Shown here: positions 30,869-41,632 of the stretch, one piece after another
How the letters are laid out: the number at the start of each line of letters is the position of its first letter
Position numbering within the stretch: position 1 is the stretch's first letter
Assembly (NCBI GenBank): GCA_030374805.1
Contig: JARGSG010000251.1
Coordinates: 124,001 to 188,000, forward strand
DNA length: 64,000 nucleotides
Reading direction: 5' to 3'
Source of the DNA: Gracilaria gracilis
Lineage: Eukaryota; Rhodophyta; Florideophyceae; Gracilariales; Gracilariaceae
The notes under the pieces: model-generated
The model's database searches: none
Seen by the model: only the letters and a program-made list of their open reading frames with translations
What the model was told of the DNA's origin: nothing
Program-made: the position numbers and the translations under genes

Positions 30869-31847
30869 CTTCACATTATTCCGAGTTATGTTAACAACAC
30901 AATTTACCGAAGCAGTAGTTAAAATTACCTGGTATCTAGCATTGAGTGCACTCGTCCTTGCCATATCTATCTAGTGTAAACTTGAGTGACCTCACTGCAT
31001 TTTTTGTTGATCCTGCATCAGTGTAGGGCTCAGGGCATCCTCTGAAAACGTAACGATCCTCTTTACGCTGCACGTGAGACACGTACATTGTTTAGGGAGT
31101 TCCACTCCGTAAGTATCGAAAAACAGATATACATTCGCATTGTCTTAAGGGATGAAGAACGGTGCTATAAGCACCTGCAACTTACAAATGGACTCCCTGA
31201 CATAACACGGGGATTCATTTCTGGGATGGTTTGTTTGCGGCCCGGACTGCGGAGCATCCTAGATACTGTCTGATCCAATGCCGCGCACAGCTTAACGTAA
31301 AACAGTCGAAAACGGAGACAGATGAGACCTTCCCAAATATAACCGACCTAAGGGCCCGGTGCTCCGCTTCCTTGTGAGGATAGTGATCATTAATAATACT
31401 CGTGTGTCCTTCTACGCCACACACGTACAAGCCACAGTCTGTGCGGTGATCAACATGACGTAGGTATTTCCATGACTTCAACTTGTGCTCGCTTGAGACG
31501 AGAGACGTTTACTGGTTTTAACAATGCAGATAGTTACCGGGAATGTCTGACAGCCGCTTCTTATTTGTTCTCGCCCAACACAGAAAGTATCCCCGTGACT
31601 CAAGCCGCAGTAAATCTCGAAGAATGGCTTAGAACGCTTAAGAACAAATCTACGGTTATCGCATGAACGTCTCTCTGAACAGTATCTTCTTCAGCCGACG
31701 ACATCTAAGAAAGGATCGTACTGTTACAGTTGAAGGGAAGCCAAATATCAGGCTCATCTTTGAGGTATAAGAAGGGTCATAGATTTCCTCTTTGCCTTTT
31801 CGGAAAACTGAAACTGTGTCCCAGAACCTTCACGAGAAGTGCTCACG
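30869..31847. other. Intergenic region
   Basis: About 1 kb between the V-ATPase gene and the zinc-finger gene, both on the plus strand. Short ORFs at 31215-31481 (minus) and 31472-31666 (plus) have no recognisable content. I see no repeat or RNA gene. Confidence 0.55.
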
Positions 31848-32771
31848 ATGACTGAATCACATGGAGGAGATACGACCAGTTTCCATCGAGAGTTTGCTAT
31901 GATACTAGGAAACACTACACGACAGACCTTTTCTTCTCGCACGAAGGCAAAGAAACCTCGTCCCCGACCAGTTTGTAAGGTCTGCGGAAGATCATTCTCG
32001 AAGCCAGCCAATCTAAAGGCTCATGAAAGGGTTCGTGGCGTTTTCGTTTCTAAGTGGACCTTACCGAAACACCGTTTTATTCGTTCACTGACAATCAACT
32101 CCATCTGGCCTTCAAAACAGATTCATACGGGAGAGAAGAGATATATGTGCCTTATCTGCGATCGACGAGTAAGTTTCCAGAAGGTTAACAAAGAACAGGG
32201 TAGTATCAAGACTGAAATCCTAACGATCTGCTTCGACATACAATTCCATCAACGTCATTTTTCTCAGTTTGTCTGGAAGAGCAGTCTTAACTTCCACAGC
32301 CGCACCGCTCACAAGGAAAGAAGAAATCAGACGTCTATTGCTCATACTCACCCCCAAACGACGCCCATGAAACCACTGGAATTTCAACCAAACAATGACC
32401 TACAATCGGTATCGGAGGAAGCGGAATTCATTCCGAAGCCACTGCTAGGGACACGCACATGTGAATACGGGGACATGACAGCTCAGCTCCAAGCGCTTGT
32501 CACGAATGAGCCTTGTATCGCTGACTTGCTCAACAAGAATGACGTGACAGACGGATCTTTTGGCCAACTTGGAGCTTGGGAACATGGCTCGATAACCCAG
32601 ATCGGAACTTGGGGAGATGAAGCGCTGGCCTTGCAAGACTCTGTGTTCGACGACTTTGATATTGCGCCTTCATGGTTACCAAGCATTGGAACTGATGCTT
32701 GTCTTTCAGCACCAAGCGCGGAGCAACTTTTGCTCGACGATAGTAACCACAACCTCTTTAATGACTTCTAG
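31848..32771 (+). CDS. Two-finger C2H2 zinc-finger protein
   Basis: Splicing of three exons, 31848-32030, 32121-32168 and 32268-32771, gives 244 residues and completes both fingers. Finger 1 is CKVCGRSFSKPANLKAHERIH with the linker HTGEKRY. Finger 2 is CLICDRRFVWKSSLNFHSRTAH. Introns of 90 and 99 bases interrupt finger 1 just before its last His and the middle of finger 2. The exact fit of the fingers to the C2H2 pattern supports the splice sites. The remaining 140 residues are acidic with hydrophobic patches (ALQDSVFDDFDIAPSWLPS), like an activation domain. A sequence-specific transcription factor is likely. Its stop is 26 bases from that of glucosidase I. Confidence 0.82.
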   Translation: MTESHGGDTTSFHREFAMILGNTTRQTFSSRTKAKKPRPRPVCKVCGRSFSKPANLKAHERVRGVFVSKWTLPKHRFIRSLTINSIWPSKQIHTGEKRYMCLICDRRVSFQKVNKEQGSIKTEILTICFDIQFHQRHFSQFVWKSSLNFHSRTAHKERRNQTSIAHTHPQTTPMKPLEFQPNNDLQSVSEEAEFIPKPLLGTRTCEYGDMTAQLQALVTNEPCIADLLNKNDVTDGSFGQLGAWEHGSITQIGTWGDEALALQDSVFDDFDIAPSWLPSIGTDACLSAPSAEQLLLDDSNHNLFNDF

Positions 32772-32797
32772 CTTAAATCAAGTGCTGCTGCGATGCA

Positions 32798-35233
32798 TCA
32801 AGCAACTGAATGGAACATTTCTGCGTATATTAACACAATCAGAGATGACCAACCAGTGAACTGCCGACCTGATTTTCCTGCACCATCTTCGGGGGAATAA
32901 TTCTCCCACAGTTGTCCGGTATGCTTAAAGACACGGAAAGTATTCGTCAGAATTGAACTTCTTAACTCTGAGTACAACCCGGCAGCTTGAGCACGGTACG
33001 GCCCATTTTGAACAGAGTATTTTGTTTTCAACGCTGCGAGAACCAGATAGTTAAATGGCATCCAAACAGATCCTGTCCAATAGTCATCCCCTCTTCGATA
33101 CCATCTGTCAGATTTGGATAAGGACCGTATTCCTGCCGGCGCTCGTAATAGTGATTCATCTTCAAGAGTATCCAAAATAGTTTTAACGCGTTTGTCAGCC
33201 GGATCAAGCAAACCTAACAATAAGGGAAGAATGGTGGGGTAGCCAATGTGACAATCTTTATCATTCCCATCATGGTCGCACATCAGATACTCCGTCCCAT
33301 CTTCATGTTCCCCTTGCATTCCATGTCTCTTAATGAGCTTTTCTTTGAGGTTTTCGTATTCAGCTTCGTATTCAGTTGCGGTGCGGTTGTCACCAACAGT
33401 GCGGTGAATTCTAAAAAGCGTACCAGATGCCCATGTTATCCAACTGTGAAGGTCGACATGAGTCTCTTTATGAGTTGGCTCAATTGCACGTGGAAAGTCA
33501 TCTAATCCGGATGCCAATGTGAGAGCATAGCCATCTTTAGATTTCTTGTCTTGCGATCGACCTCTCCACCGGAACGAATCAGGATAGTGTCCTGACTGTG
33601 ATGATTTAAGCCACGAGTAATAACGCATTGCCTTCCTCAATGTGATATGGGTAAATCGGTCAGATATATCCAATGCTCGAATTCCCTCGCACTCACCCGT
33701 ATCTAATCCCAGTTCTGACCCTATGTGTTCTTTTTCACAATTCTCTTTTAGCTGCAAGAGGGCGTGAATGGCCAATAAAATAGTTGGAGGATTTGCTATG
33801 TTCGGGTCCTGCACTATCAGATATTCAATGTGACCTGGAAATCGGTTTCGAGCTTCAATACCTAGAATTTGTTCCCGCGGAATCCAACCATCTTCTCTGC
33901 CCGCCTCCATCCAAGATTGGAGGCATCCTAAGCTGAGCCCAGCATCCCATCGCTGAATAACAAGCTGATGAAATCCTTCGTCCCATAAAAAGCCACGCGG
34001 AAAAAGTGCACGGGACGGAGTGGCTGTAAACAGACTCACTGGCGGTAGCGCATCGATTCTCCCTTGTGCCTGACTGTTTCTTACAACTGAACTTCCGTAG
34101 AAGAACCCGATACCCCCGAGAATATTGGCTAATGCGACGCTTGCGAAAGCCTGTTCTTCCTCACTTACGCCCTTTTCCTTGAGTTTGAAGACGGTGTCAA
34201 ATTTAGCGTCGAAAGCATCACGAGCATTTTTCAACTTGGTTTTCAACTCCTCGCCTGTGATTTCTTTTTCTATATCCCTAATAGTGTTCCAGTCCCTGTT
34301 TGCCTGGAGAACAAAAGTAGCCTCCATCTCAAAAGGAACCTGAAGTATTCGTTGCACAAAAAATGCTGGAGCGCCATCCCTTGTAGAATCATCCAGAACA
34401 TACAGCGGCTTACGTTGCTTGGAAGAGCGCTGTCGACGTTTAAGAGCGGTGGGAATAGACTTTTCAATAGCCCAAGCTGTTTGTGCTTGTTTGGTTGATG
34501 ATGAGATATGAAAGTTGGTCAAGTAACTAATCGTATCCTGTGGCTTTTCGGCCCTTGAACGTATTAGAGAACGGGATCCAGTAGCCTCACTGGAGTGCTG
34601 TGGTTCTTCTTCCGTGGAGAATGTCGAAGGATCGAGTATCCCTTGTGAAGGTTGCTTTACGAGAATAGTATATTCCCCTCCAATACTGTCCGCATTTCCT
34701 GCTATTCGTATGTCACCGTCAACTCCCTCATCGCTTAGATATGGAACGTTTTCCAATCGAAGTGAACCCCATTTCGATTCATCTGGTTCGTCAACGTCTT
34801 CATTATTCTCCACATCGTGTTCCTCCTCGGTAGCGACTGCATAAAAAATCAGTGATGTTGGTTCGACGGCTTTCGATGGATCTAGTGCTTTAGCTGCAAC
34901 TCGCAAAACGCAAGCCTGATGTAGATCAGGATGATTCATAAAAGTTGTGTCTATACGCAAATTAGCGGTCTTGTCCAGGATTGATTGGTCTCCAAACGTT
35001 CGACCGTCATGCCGAGACCATGAAAATGCAGTAATATCGTCTTGGCTTTCAGTTGCCATATGGCGGATATTGAGCGAGCTGGCGGGATGATAGGCAAAGC
35101 CAAAGAAAGGAGAGTGTGGAACATTAGCACGCGCAGCTATCAAGTTCTGCGGTCGAAAGGTTCCCCACATCACCTCTGCCATTATTCTGGAGATGAAGAG
35201 AAAAATGGCTAACAGCCGGAGGATGACGAGCAT
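32798..35233 (-). CDS. Mannosyl-oligosaccharide glucosidase (glucosidase I, GH63)
   Basis: An 811-residue ER enzyme that removes the outermost alpha-1,2-glucose from the N-glycan precursor. The N-terminus (LVILRLLAIFLFISRIM) is a signal anchor. The family start motif follows: VMWGTFRPQNLIAARANVP and FFGFAYHP. The catalytic (alpha/alpha)6 domain has FPRGFLWDEGFHQL, GWIPREQILGIEARNRFP, LASGLDDFPRA with VDLHSWITWAS, and the C-terminal RGDDYWTGSVWMPFNYLVLAAL. Length and motif order match GH63 glucosidase I. It is one uninterrupted exon, which is striking for an 811-residue gene. No retention signal is obvious beyond the anchor. The gene is convergent with the zinc-finger gene. Confidence 0.95.
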   Translation of the reverse strand: MLVILRLLAIFLFISRIMAEVMWGTFRPQNLIAARANVPHSPFFGFAYHPASSLNIRHMATESQDDITAFSWSRHDGRTFGDQSILDKTANLRIDTTFMNHPDLHQACVLRVAAKALDPSKAVEPTSLIFYAVATEEEHDVENNEDVDEPDESKWGSLRLENVPYLSDEGVDGDIRIAGNADSIGGEYTILVKQPSQGILDPSTFSTEEEPQHSSEATGSRSLIRSRAEKPQDTISYLTNFHISSSTKQAQTAWAIEKSIPTALKRRQRSSKQRKPLYVLDDSTRDGAPAFFVQRILQVPFEMEATFVLQANRDWNTIRDIEKEITGEELKTKLKNARDAFDAKFDTVFKLKEKGVSEEEQAFASVALANILGGIGFFYGSSVVRNSQAQGRIDALPPVSLFTATPSRALFPRGFLWDEGFHQLVIQRWDAGLSLGCLQSWMEAGREDGWIPREQILGIEARNRFPGHIEYLIVQDPNIANPPTILLAIHALLQLKENCEKEHIGSELGLDTGECEGIRALDISDRFTHITLRKAMRYYSWLKSSQSGHYPDSFRWRGRSQDKKSKDGYALTLASGLDDFPRAIEPTHKETHVDLHSWITWASGTLFRIHRTVGDNRTATEYEAEYENLKEKLIKRHGMQGEHEDGTEYLMCDHDGNDKDCHIGYPTILPLLLGLLDPADKRVKTILDTLEDESLLRAPAGIRSLSKSDRWYRRGDDYWTGSVWMPFNYLVLAALKTKYSVQNGPYRAQAAGLYSELRSSILTNTFRVFKHTGQLWENYSPEDGAGKSGRQFTGWSSLIVLIYAEMFHSVA

Positions 35234-35840
35234 GCTGAAAGCAATTTCAGGTCACAGCGGTGTCTGATGGTTTAAAGATCGATTCCGATTTGCGATCCTG
35301 ATAGGGAAAAAAGAAATGGTAACACTGGCTGTTCGCACTTCACCTGATCCGCTTGAAAAGAAAGGCTTCAAGACGGCTACTCACGATCGCTTGCCAAAGA
35401 TTGCAGCATCGCGTACATGAGAATGGCGGTCTTTCTGACGACCAGTCCGACCCGCGTTCTCAAGAAAGCCCACTTGGTTTATGACGGGCTAGTCTGGACG
35501 AATCTGTGTGCTCTACCTTCGGTATAACAACTTCAATCATTGAGATGATAGATCGGCCAGTGGCTAATTCAATACGCAGCATCGCTGAACCATTTGTAAT
35601 AAATTATATATCATTTGACTCGCGCACTATTTCTATTCGCTATCGGACTATTGCAGCGTAGTATTGCAAAGATGTGAACTACATGTATGGAACCAGAAGA
35701 GATGGCCATGGCCATGGTTTCATCAAATCGTGTCCCCGTCCATAAGCAGTCTTTCAAACTGCACAGAGAGATCTTCGCTTCTCTGAATAGCTCGGTCATC
35801 AGATCACAACAGTCCAGCTCCAGGAGCAAAAGCAACACGT
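35234..35840. other. Intergenic region
   Basis: About 600 bases between glucosidase I and glyoxalase I, both minus strand. It should contain the promoter of the former and the 3' flank of the latter. No gene is seen. Confidence 0.6.
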
Positions 35841-36910
35841 CTATTCGTCAAACTCTTTCTCGAAATCCTCAGCATCAACCAGAACCGTCTTCCATCCGTC
35901 CGGATCCCTCACTGCACATATTTTTGTTCCGATCCCAGGAACGGGCCCTGGTTCGCGAGCCAACGTGAAACCTTTTTTCTTAATTTGTTCCGCTGCTTCG
36001 TACACATCAGGTGTACTAACCGCAATTTGCGCATATCCAGTACCGGGTGTGTACTTATTGTCTCCGTAGTTGTAAGTCAATTCCAGCACCGTGCTCTCTT
36101 CTTCAGGGCCAAAACCCATAAAACCTAGGGTGTAATTGTATTCTGGATTGTCGCGTTTGCGGAGAAGCTTCATCCCCATAGCTTCGTAGAAACTGTTACC
36201 CATTAAAACACAGTATATCACATGCACTGTCAGGAAACTTGAACACAGCCTTATCATTGACGGCGACCAGTACTTACGAGATAGTTTTGTCCAGATTATT
36301 GACTCGAAGCATGACTTGACATAGAGGGTCTCGTTGTTTGCGTTGTATGACTTCGAACTTGTATCCGGTGGGGTCTTCCACGAACGCGATTATACTTGAC
36401 CCTCCTGTTGTTAGGAAGTGGGATATTGGGAAACTGGTCAGAACCAGGTCCACTTCTGAGATTAAGAAATTTTCACTTACCCTTCACGGGTCCCACTTCA
36501 CGAGTGACCTTGAAACCCGACTCCCTCACTTTTTCAACAGTCGCAGCAGCGTCCTCGACGGCAACGCCAAAGTGCCCAAAACCAGTGCCAATATCATAAG
36601 AATCAACTCCGTAATTGTATGTGAGTTCTAGACTGAAGTGCTCCCCCTTCCTTTCAGATCCGTAGCCATAGAACACATTGGTATACTTTTCACTAGGCAC
36701 ATCGCGCTCTCGCAGACATTTCATTCCAAGGGCCTCCAGGAATCTTCGTGAAGCGTCCATATCGCCTACACGATAAACAGCATGCAACATCTTGTCCGCC
36801 GCCATTGTTGTTGATGTTCTATGAACTCTCCTCACTCTACAAGTTCGCAGATTGTTTACTGAGAAAGTTGGCTTGGGAATGAATCCACTGCCGATGAATC
36901 CGGCACGCAT
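35841..36910 (-). CDS. Two-domain glyoxalase I (lactoylglutathione lyase)
   Basis: Three exons on the minus strand, 36910-36481, 36404-36278 and 36192-35841, with GTAAGT donors and CAG acceptors, give 302 residues. The enzyme converts the methylglyoxal-glutathione hemithioacetal to lactoylglutathione. Domain 1 starts at MLHAVYRVGDMDASRRFLEA and holds LELTYNYGVDSYDIGTGFGH. The short exon 2 carries AFVEDPTGYKFEVIQR and VMLRVNNLDKTIS, joining domains. Domain 2 repeats the fold with FYEAMGMKLLRKRDNPEYNY and LELTYNYGDNKYTPGTGYAQ. Tandem domains are normal for plant and algal GLX1. The 35-residue basic N-terminus suggests plastid or mitochondrial targeting, with a second ATG (MAADKM) allowing a cytosolic form. 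Confidence 0.92.
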
Positions 36911-37582
36911 GACTCTTCAAGACGCTGTTCCAACAAAAGCGCCCATCAAATTGGCCCTACTAAACTGTCAAGACTATCGAGCAGCATGAGAACCTGCCGC
37001 TGCCGACTGGGTTTGGTGGATTCTTGGGTTTGAAGTGAAAAATCCCGAATACTGTAGTTACAAGGATAGCTTGAGATCAAAAACTGATCTCCAACGATTG
37101 GCTACAAGGGTATCTAGCTGTCTCTGCAAATTTATACAAACGTATTGTTCTACTGCAACTTTCATTGGTTTCTTTTTCTAGCCCTATATCTGCGTTTTAG
37201 CAAGCAATGTAATCCAAATGATGTCATGAAGTTTATAAGAGTGGCTTCTATCGAAGCCTTTCAACATCATCCGAAGATCTCTAGTGGATGGTGTTTGTTT
37301 TACCAAGGGTATAGCCCCAAAAAGACATCGCTTATTCATACAATTTAACGGCATTGCTTCTGAAAGGTACAAAAGCGCAGCGCCATTGCTAATCAGCGCC
37401 GCGGCATCTTTACTAGCCGGACTTGGCAGCTACATAGGTCCAACCTATAGGTAACCAAAACTTCTCTCTCCTCTTTCTTCTATTCTTCTTCATCGTTCTG
37501 CGGAAAGGAATCAGTGTTGTCGAAGACAGCGAATTGGAAGACTTAGTCCACTGAACGGCGTCCGCCAGGTCTAAGACAGCAC
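36911..37582. other. Divergent intergenic region
   Basis: About 670 bases between the start codons of glyoxalase I (minus) and the PhzF-like gene (plus), presumably with both promoters. No gene or marked repeat is seen. Confidence 0.6.
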
Positions 37583-38479
37583 ATGGACGGGGGAATGTTA
37601 AACTCATTTACGTCTCTTTCTCTATACGTTGTGGATGCGTTTGTTCCACCAGAGACAAAAACCTTGGGAAAAGGAAACCCTGCAGCCGTTGTACCACTGA
37701 CAAGAGAACAAGCCGAAAATCTCAGTGATGAGCAAATGCAAACCGTGGCTACCGAATTGGGTCTATCGGAAACGACTTATGTGTATCCTGCGCAAGGTGA
37801 GGGGGCTTTTTACATCCGCTGGTTTACGCCTTCCCAGGAAGTTGAACTTTGTGGCCATGCGACTCTCGCTGCTGCCTATGTGTTATATTTGGAAAACCAA
37901 CCACTGTTGGGGTGGTCAACTACGGAATTCATAACAATCAGAGATGAAAAACTGAAGGTTGCGAAAAGTGATCAAGGCGATGAGGGGCTCCCAACATTTC
38001 AAATGCAATTCCCTGCCCTATTAAGGAAAGACAGCCTGACCAAATCCGAAGAGCAGACATTAGCTCATGGTCTAGGAATTCCGAAGGAAGAAATTAGTCT
38101 CTGCTATCGTTCCGATTATGACTTTGTTGCGATGCTTACGGAACGCACGACAGTAGCAAAACTGAAGCCTTTAATGGACACTCTTTCAACACTTAACGTA
38201 AGAGGGGTTATTGTAACTGCACCATGTACAGGAAAGGCACGCTTCGTTAGCCGATACTTTGCACCAGGCGCCGGAGTACCGGAAGACCCGGTTACGGGGA
38301 GTGCCCATTGCGCACTCGCACCGCTGTACCTCAAACCAAATCAAGATGACGGCAAGTTTTTCCGTGCTGAACAATTATCAAGAAGGAGCGGCGTCGTAAT
38401 GGTTCGTATGATATCTAAGGATCAAGTCGAACTACAGGGAAGAGTTCGTCTGGTCAGCAAGGGAATTCTATATCTGTGA
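37583..38479 (+). CDS. PhzF-family isomerase-like protein
   Basis: A 298-residue single-exon protein of the PhzF/DAP-epimerase-like fold. Seen are GKGNPAAVVPL (30-39), the LSETTYV motif whose Glu63 aligns with the catalytic glutamate of PhzF, FTPSQEVELCGHATLAAAYVL, and EDPVTGSAHCALAPLY near the C-terminus. PhzF itself isomerises dihydro-hydroxyanthranilate in phenazine synthesis. Eukaryotic homologues (such as MAWBP/PBLD) are widespread with poorly known substrates, so no phenazine role is inferred. The sequence between the two halves has a normal length. ATG at 37583 is the first. No targeting signal. Confidence 0.9.
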   Translation: MDGGMLNSFTSLSLYVVDAFVPPETKTLGKGNPAAVVPLTREQAENLSDEQMQTVATELGLSETTYVYPAQGEGAFYIRWFTPSQEVELCGHATLAAAYVLYLENQPLLGWSTTEFITIRDEKLKVAKSDQGDEGLPTFQMQFPALLRKDSLTKSEEQTLAHGLGIPKEEISLCYRSDYDFVAMLTERTTVAKLKPLMDTLSTLNVRGVIVTAPCTGKARFVSRYFAPGAGVPEDPVTGSAHCALAPLYLKPNQDDGKFFRAEQLSRRSGVVMVRMISKDQVELQGRVRLVSKGILYL

Positions 38480-38822
38480 AGTACTTCTTCTCATACGGAT
38501 GCTTGAAGATTGCAAACACAAAATATCCATCCTGTTTCATATAGATATGCATGTATTGCACGGCCCGGAGTGCCCTCGTATACAAACACGTAGGGCCATT
38601 GGTTTTTAAATAGATATCCGGCTTCTATGTTCCATGATGGTTATTGGTTCGTATGAGTTCGCCATCTGTCAAGAAGGAGTGCACGGGGGACTTCAAGCAG
38701 TGTAAAGAGCATAAAGTAGGCAGTATTATTGTTTACATGAAATCAATTACCGATGGTAGATGCTTAACCCAGGCGACGCTACTGACAACCTCACAATTGT
38801 ACAAATGCAGCTCTGCTGTCTA
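38480..38822. other. Intergenic, convergent 3' flanks
   Basis: About 340 bases between the PhzF-like gene and the minus-strand ORF at 38823. I see nothing in it. Confidence 0.55.
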
Positions 38823-39293
38823 TTACTGCTTCGAATCCAGATCTAGACCAGACAGGTTGTTCATGACAAGCTGGTATAATTTGTCCACAGATGGGCTCGG
38901 CTTTTTACAAGCCGTGAAATGCACCAGCAAGCCATGAAGGACAAACATCCAGAACGAATCCAACCCAATCACAGCAGACTTGAGACAAAACGCAGCATGT
39001 TGGACACGACGCTCTTCATCATACTTTCGAATATCAGCAACGAGAAAGGCAACTATGGCTGGAGGGATTTGTGACGCGCCTGAAAGGAAGTGAGGACGAA
39101 GAAAGGGGGCAAGATGATCAAGCGTGCTGAACGGCCATTCCATATGTTCAGAGATTTCGTGTGGATACTTCAAGAAATACCAGACATCTAGAAGTTCTTT
39201 CTCGGAAGCTTTGAGTTTGTAAGTCTCAGGATCAGGATTGAGAAGCAGGCGGAGGGACTTGTTCTCGGCTCTTTCAGACTCTTGGAAACCCAT
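38823..39293 (-). CDS. Unrecognised ORF, probably the 3' part of a spliced gene
   Basis: A 156-codon ORF with protein-like, helical composition (KASEKELLDVWYFLKYPHEI, FCLKSAVIGLDSFWMFVLHG) that I cannot place in a family. The frame stays open upstream of its ATG for about 95 bases. Just beyond lie a TACTAAC branch-point-like word (minus strand, near 39385-39391) and a further protein-like frame ending at 39379 (a segment with MSSALVSYLSEIQQCDSDAW). A small upstream exon is therefore likely, but no splice pair I tried keeps the frame. The ATG at 39293 may be internal. Confidence 0.5.
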   Translation of the reverse strand: MGFQESERAENKSLRLLLNPDPETYKLKASEKELLDVWYFLKYPHEISEHMEWPFSTLDHLAPFLRPHFLSGASQIPPAIVAFLVADIRKYDEERRVQHAAFCLKSAVIGLDSFWMFVLHGLLVHFTACKKPSPSVDKLYQLVMNNLSGLDLDSKQ

Positions 39294-39844
39294 TGCTGTA
39301 GCTTGGAGACCTTGTGTAAAGTGCGAAGGTGGTTGGGGTCGGGTTCGAACCAGACGTGAGCCAAGTCGTTCGGTACCGTTAGTACACGCTGTGCACTTCC
39401 AGGTCAGGACTCTGGAGAATGTGTACTGTTTGAAGCTCTACCTTGATGACGAACGAAAGACCAGACCAAGCATCGCTGTCACACTGCTGGATTTCGGACA
39501 GATACGAAACCAGAGCTGAGCTCATGTTTCGTATCATGCAGAGATCCGACTCGCAGTGGCTGTCCTGGGAATCTCTCAGCCTGGGATGCATTGTGCCACG
39601 ACGTGGCCCACGCCTATTGGGTTGTTGACGTGTATCATACATGATGTAATTACAGTAGGTTGAAATATGGAGCGAAGACTTCGGGGGCATGAGACAGAAA
39701 AATCGGTCCCTCCGCGATACGAAAGACTCAATATCTCGTCGACCTTCTCACCCGACGAAAGCAAAGCAGATCATCGACAAAGCTGGTTGAACTAAGTCTG
39801 TTTGTTTGAAAGGCACAAAGAGTGAAAGTACGTCCGTACTGAAT
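39294..39844. other. Intergenic or possible upstream exon
   Basis: This lies between the minus-strand ORF and the GNAT gene. A minus-strand frame at 39379-39690 may contribute a first exon to the ORF at 38823 (see that entry). The right part should hold the GNAT promoter. Confidence 0.5.
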
Positions 39845-40860
39845 ATGAGCGTAATGGCATCTCGGAAGTGTGCGTTTTTCACAAATCCATTTGTCAACAC
39901 GGCTCCGAGATTATTCAGACAATCTCGATGGGTCGGGGCATCACGTCGCAACTTGAGGCACGGTACGGATGCCAAATGCTGTCTCTCAAAACAAATACTG
40001 GTTCGTCGCGCACATCGTTCAGACATAGCTGGGGCTGTTGGGGTTCTTTCGCGAGCTTTCGCGCTCGAAGAAGGGCAAGCAAAAAGGACGATTGACTCGC
40101 CCATCGGGCGGCTACTAGGTGCGCAACGAGCATTGCAAATAGTGGAACTGGTGTCCAAGCTGGAGCTTTGGTTGCAATTAAGCGGCCGTATTCGGGCCAA
40201 GAACGTTGATGTGGAGGACAAAGCACACGCTCTTCTGGTGGCAATCGAGCGTGAGACTGGTGGGTTCATCACTAAACAAGTGCGATGTAGCAGTAGCTTT
40301 ATCTCTAACCACGCGCATGACATCTGGCAGGTAACATAATCGGGTGCGTGGAAATGGGCGCGGTAAACGCACAAACCATAATGAGGGACGGAGTAGAAGA
40401 CCAGATCTCAGCGTGGTCTCGCAAGGACATCCAGTGCGACGGAGAGGTATACATGGGCAATCTGGCGGTGACGAGCAACTGGCGTGGTCGCGGGGTAGGC
40501 GCCAAACTGGTGCACTCGGTGATGCAGGAAGCGCGCAACTGGTGGGACGCACGTGTGGTATGGGCGCATGTGGCGGACGACAACAAAACAGCCAAACGAC
40601 TGTACAGACGACTGGGCTTCGGCTGCGCCGCCCAGGAACCGGAGTGGTACTCACAGATCGGCCGCGAACGAAGACTGTTCCTGTTCCGCGACACGAACGC
40701 CGAGCTCGACGGCGAAGCAGCGGCATCGGACTGGGGCGCGGCGCGCACCACGGCGCTGCGGAAGATGAACGTCGTGGAGTACCTGCGCTACTGCCTGTAC
40801 GACCTTCGTCGCACGCGCGAGCACAACGAGCAACAAGACGCCCGCCGTGACAGGCGCTGA
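39845..40860 (+). CDS. Plastid GNAT-family N-acetyltransferase
   Basis: Two exons, 39845-40259 and 40331-40860, joined by a 71-base GTGGGT...GGCAG intron that restores ERETGNIIGCVEMG, give 314 residues. GNAT enzymes move an acetyl group from acetyl-CoA to an amine. Motif A, LAVTSNWRGRGVGAKLVHSV, carries the acetyl-CoA pyrophosphate loop RGRGVG. Motif B follows with VWAHVADDNKTAKRLYRRLGF. The N-terminus (SVMASRKCAFFTNPFVNTAPRLF) resembles a transit peptide, and the fold matches plastid GNATs that acetylate protein N-termini or lysines. ATG at 39845 is chosen as the first in frame. Exon 2 is markedly more GC-rich than exon 1. Confidence 0.82.
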
Positions 40861-41170
40861 CTCAGCGCTGAGCGAGCACAATTCGCAGTCGCTTCCCACG
40901 TGTGCGTCGCGTACACGTTCGCGCCGTGCAAGCCGCTGGCGTGCTGCCGCGCGCATGATTGGCCACAGAGCTCGCACAAGTCAACGCGTGGTGCCTCTGA
41001 CGCATCATCTCCACCGCGCTCCCGCTCGCGCCGCGCTTGTGTGCGATCGCCATTGCCATCGCCGTCGCTCGAGCGCGTCTGACCTTGTCGCCCTCCCGCC
41101 GACGTCCCCGCTTCCCTTCCCTTTCCCCTTTCTTAAGTGCGTCGAGTTGATCATCGTTTTGCATCGCATT
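40861..41170. other. Intergenic spacer
   Basis: About 310 GC-rich bases between two plus-strand genes (GNAT and COX5B), ending in a pyrimidine-rich tract before the COX5B start. It should hold the COX5B promoter. No gene seen. Confidence 0.6.
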
Positions 41171-41632
41171 ATGATCGCCCCCGCTGCTTCGAGAACCGTT
41201 AGGCATTCCTCTTTAATTGGCGCTCTGGTTCGTGCTTCCTCTCGTTCGCTTGCGCCGCACACGCGTGTGCTACCCGCTGTTTCGCAGCTTGTGGCGCGTC
41301 GATACGCCGCGAAGAGCGATGGACCAAGCTTGGTTGCCGACGTGAAGCCTGGTACTCCTGGTGAAATCCCCAGCATTATCGATCAAGCTACTGGCCTTGA
41401 GCGTGCTGAAATCGATCATCCAGACCTATTCAAGCACAACGAGGTCTTGCGCGGTCCGTTCGGAACCTACGATAATCCCGTCAAGATCCAATCTGCGTAC
41501 GACTCCAGAATTGTCGGCTGTACCGGAAAGGCTACTCCAGATGACCATGACCTCGTTTGGTTGCTCGTTGAGAAGGGTGAGAAGTGTGAGTGCAAAGAAT
41601 GTGGACAGGTCTTTGAGCTAGATCCCTTGTAA
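41171..41632 (+). CDS. Cytochrome c oxidase subunit Vb (yeast Cox4)
   Basis: A 153-residue nuclear-encoded subunit of respiratory complex IV. Residues 1-45 are basic and hydroxyl-rich without acids, a mitochondrial presequence ending near VARRYAA. The mature part has PGEIPSIIDQATGLERAEI, KHNEVLRGPFGTYDNPVKIQ and the zinc site: C117 and H126 in GCTGKATPDDH, and C141/C144 in CKECGQVFELD. The C-x8-H spacing is as in yeast Cox4. The length is normal. It ends 199 bases from the convergent XPC gene. Confidence 0.96.
   Translation: MIAPAASRTVRHSSLIGALVRASSRSLAPHTRVLPAVSQLVARRYAAKSDGPSLVADVKPGTPGEIPSIIDQATGLERAEIDHPDLFKHNEVLRGPFGTYDNPVKIQSAYDSRIVGCTGKATPDDHDLVWLLVEKGEKCECKECGQVFELDPL

Noticed and set aside
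31215-31481. 88-codon minus-strand ORF
   Set aside because: Some protein-like stretches, but no family and no leader; not enough to call.
39335-39370. GGTTCGAACC word resembling a tRNA T loop
   Set aside because: The flanking stems do not pair and no cloverleaf forms.
40344-40850. Alternative plus-strand frames over the GNAT second exon
   Set aside because: Arg-rich shadow frames; the GNAT frame carries the acetyl-CoA motif and fits the splice.
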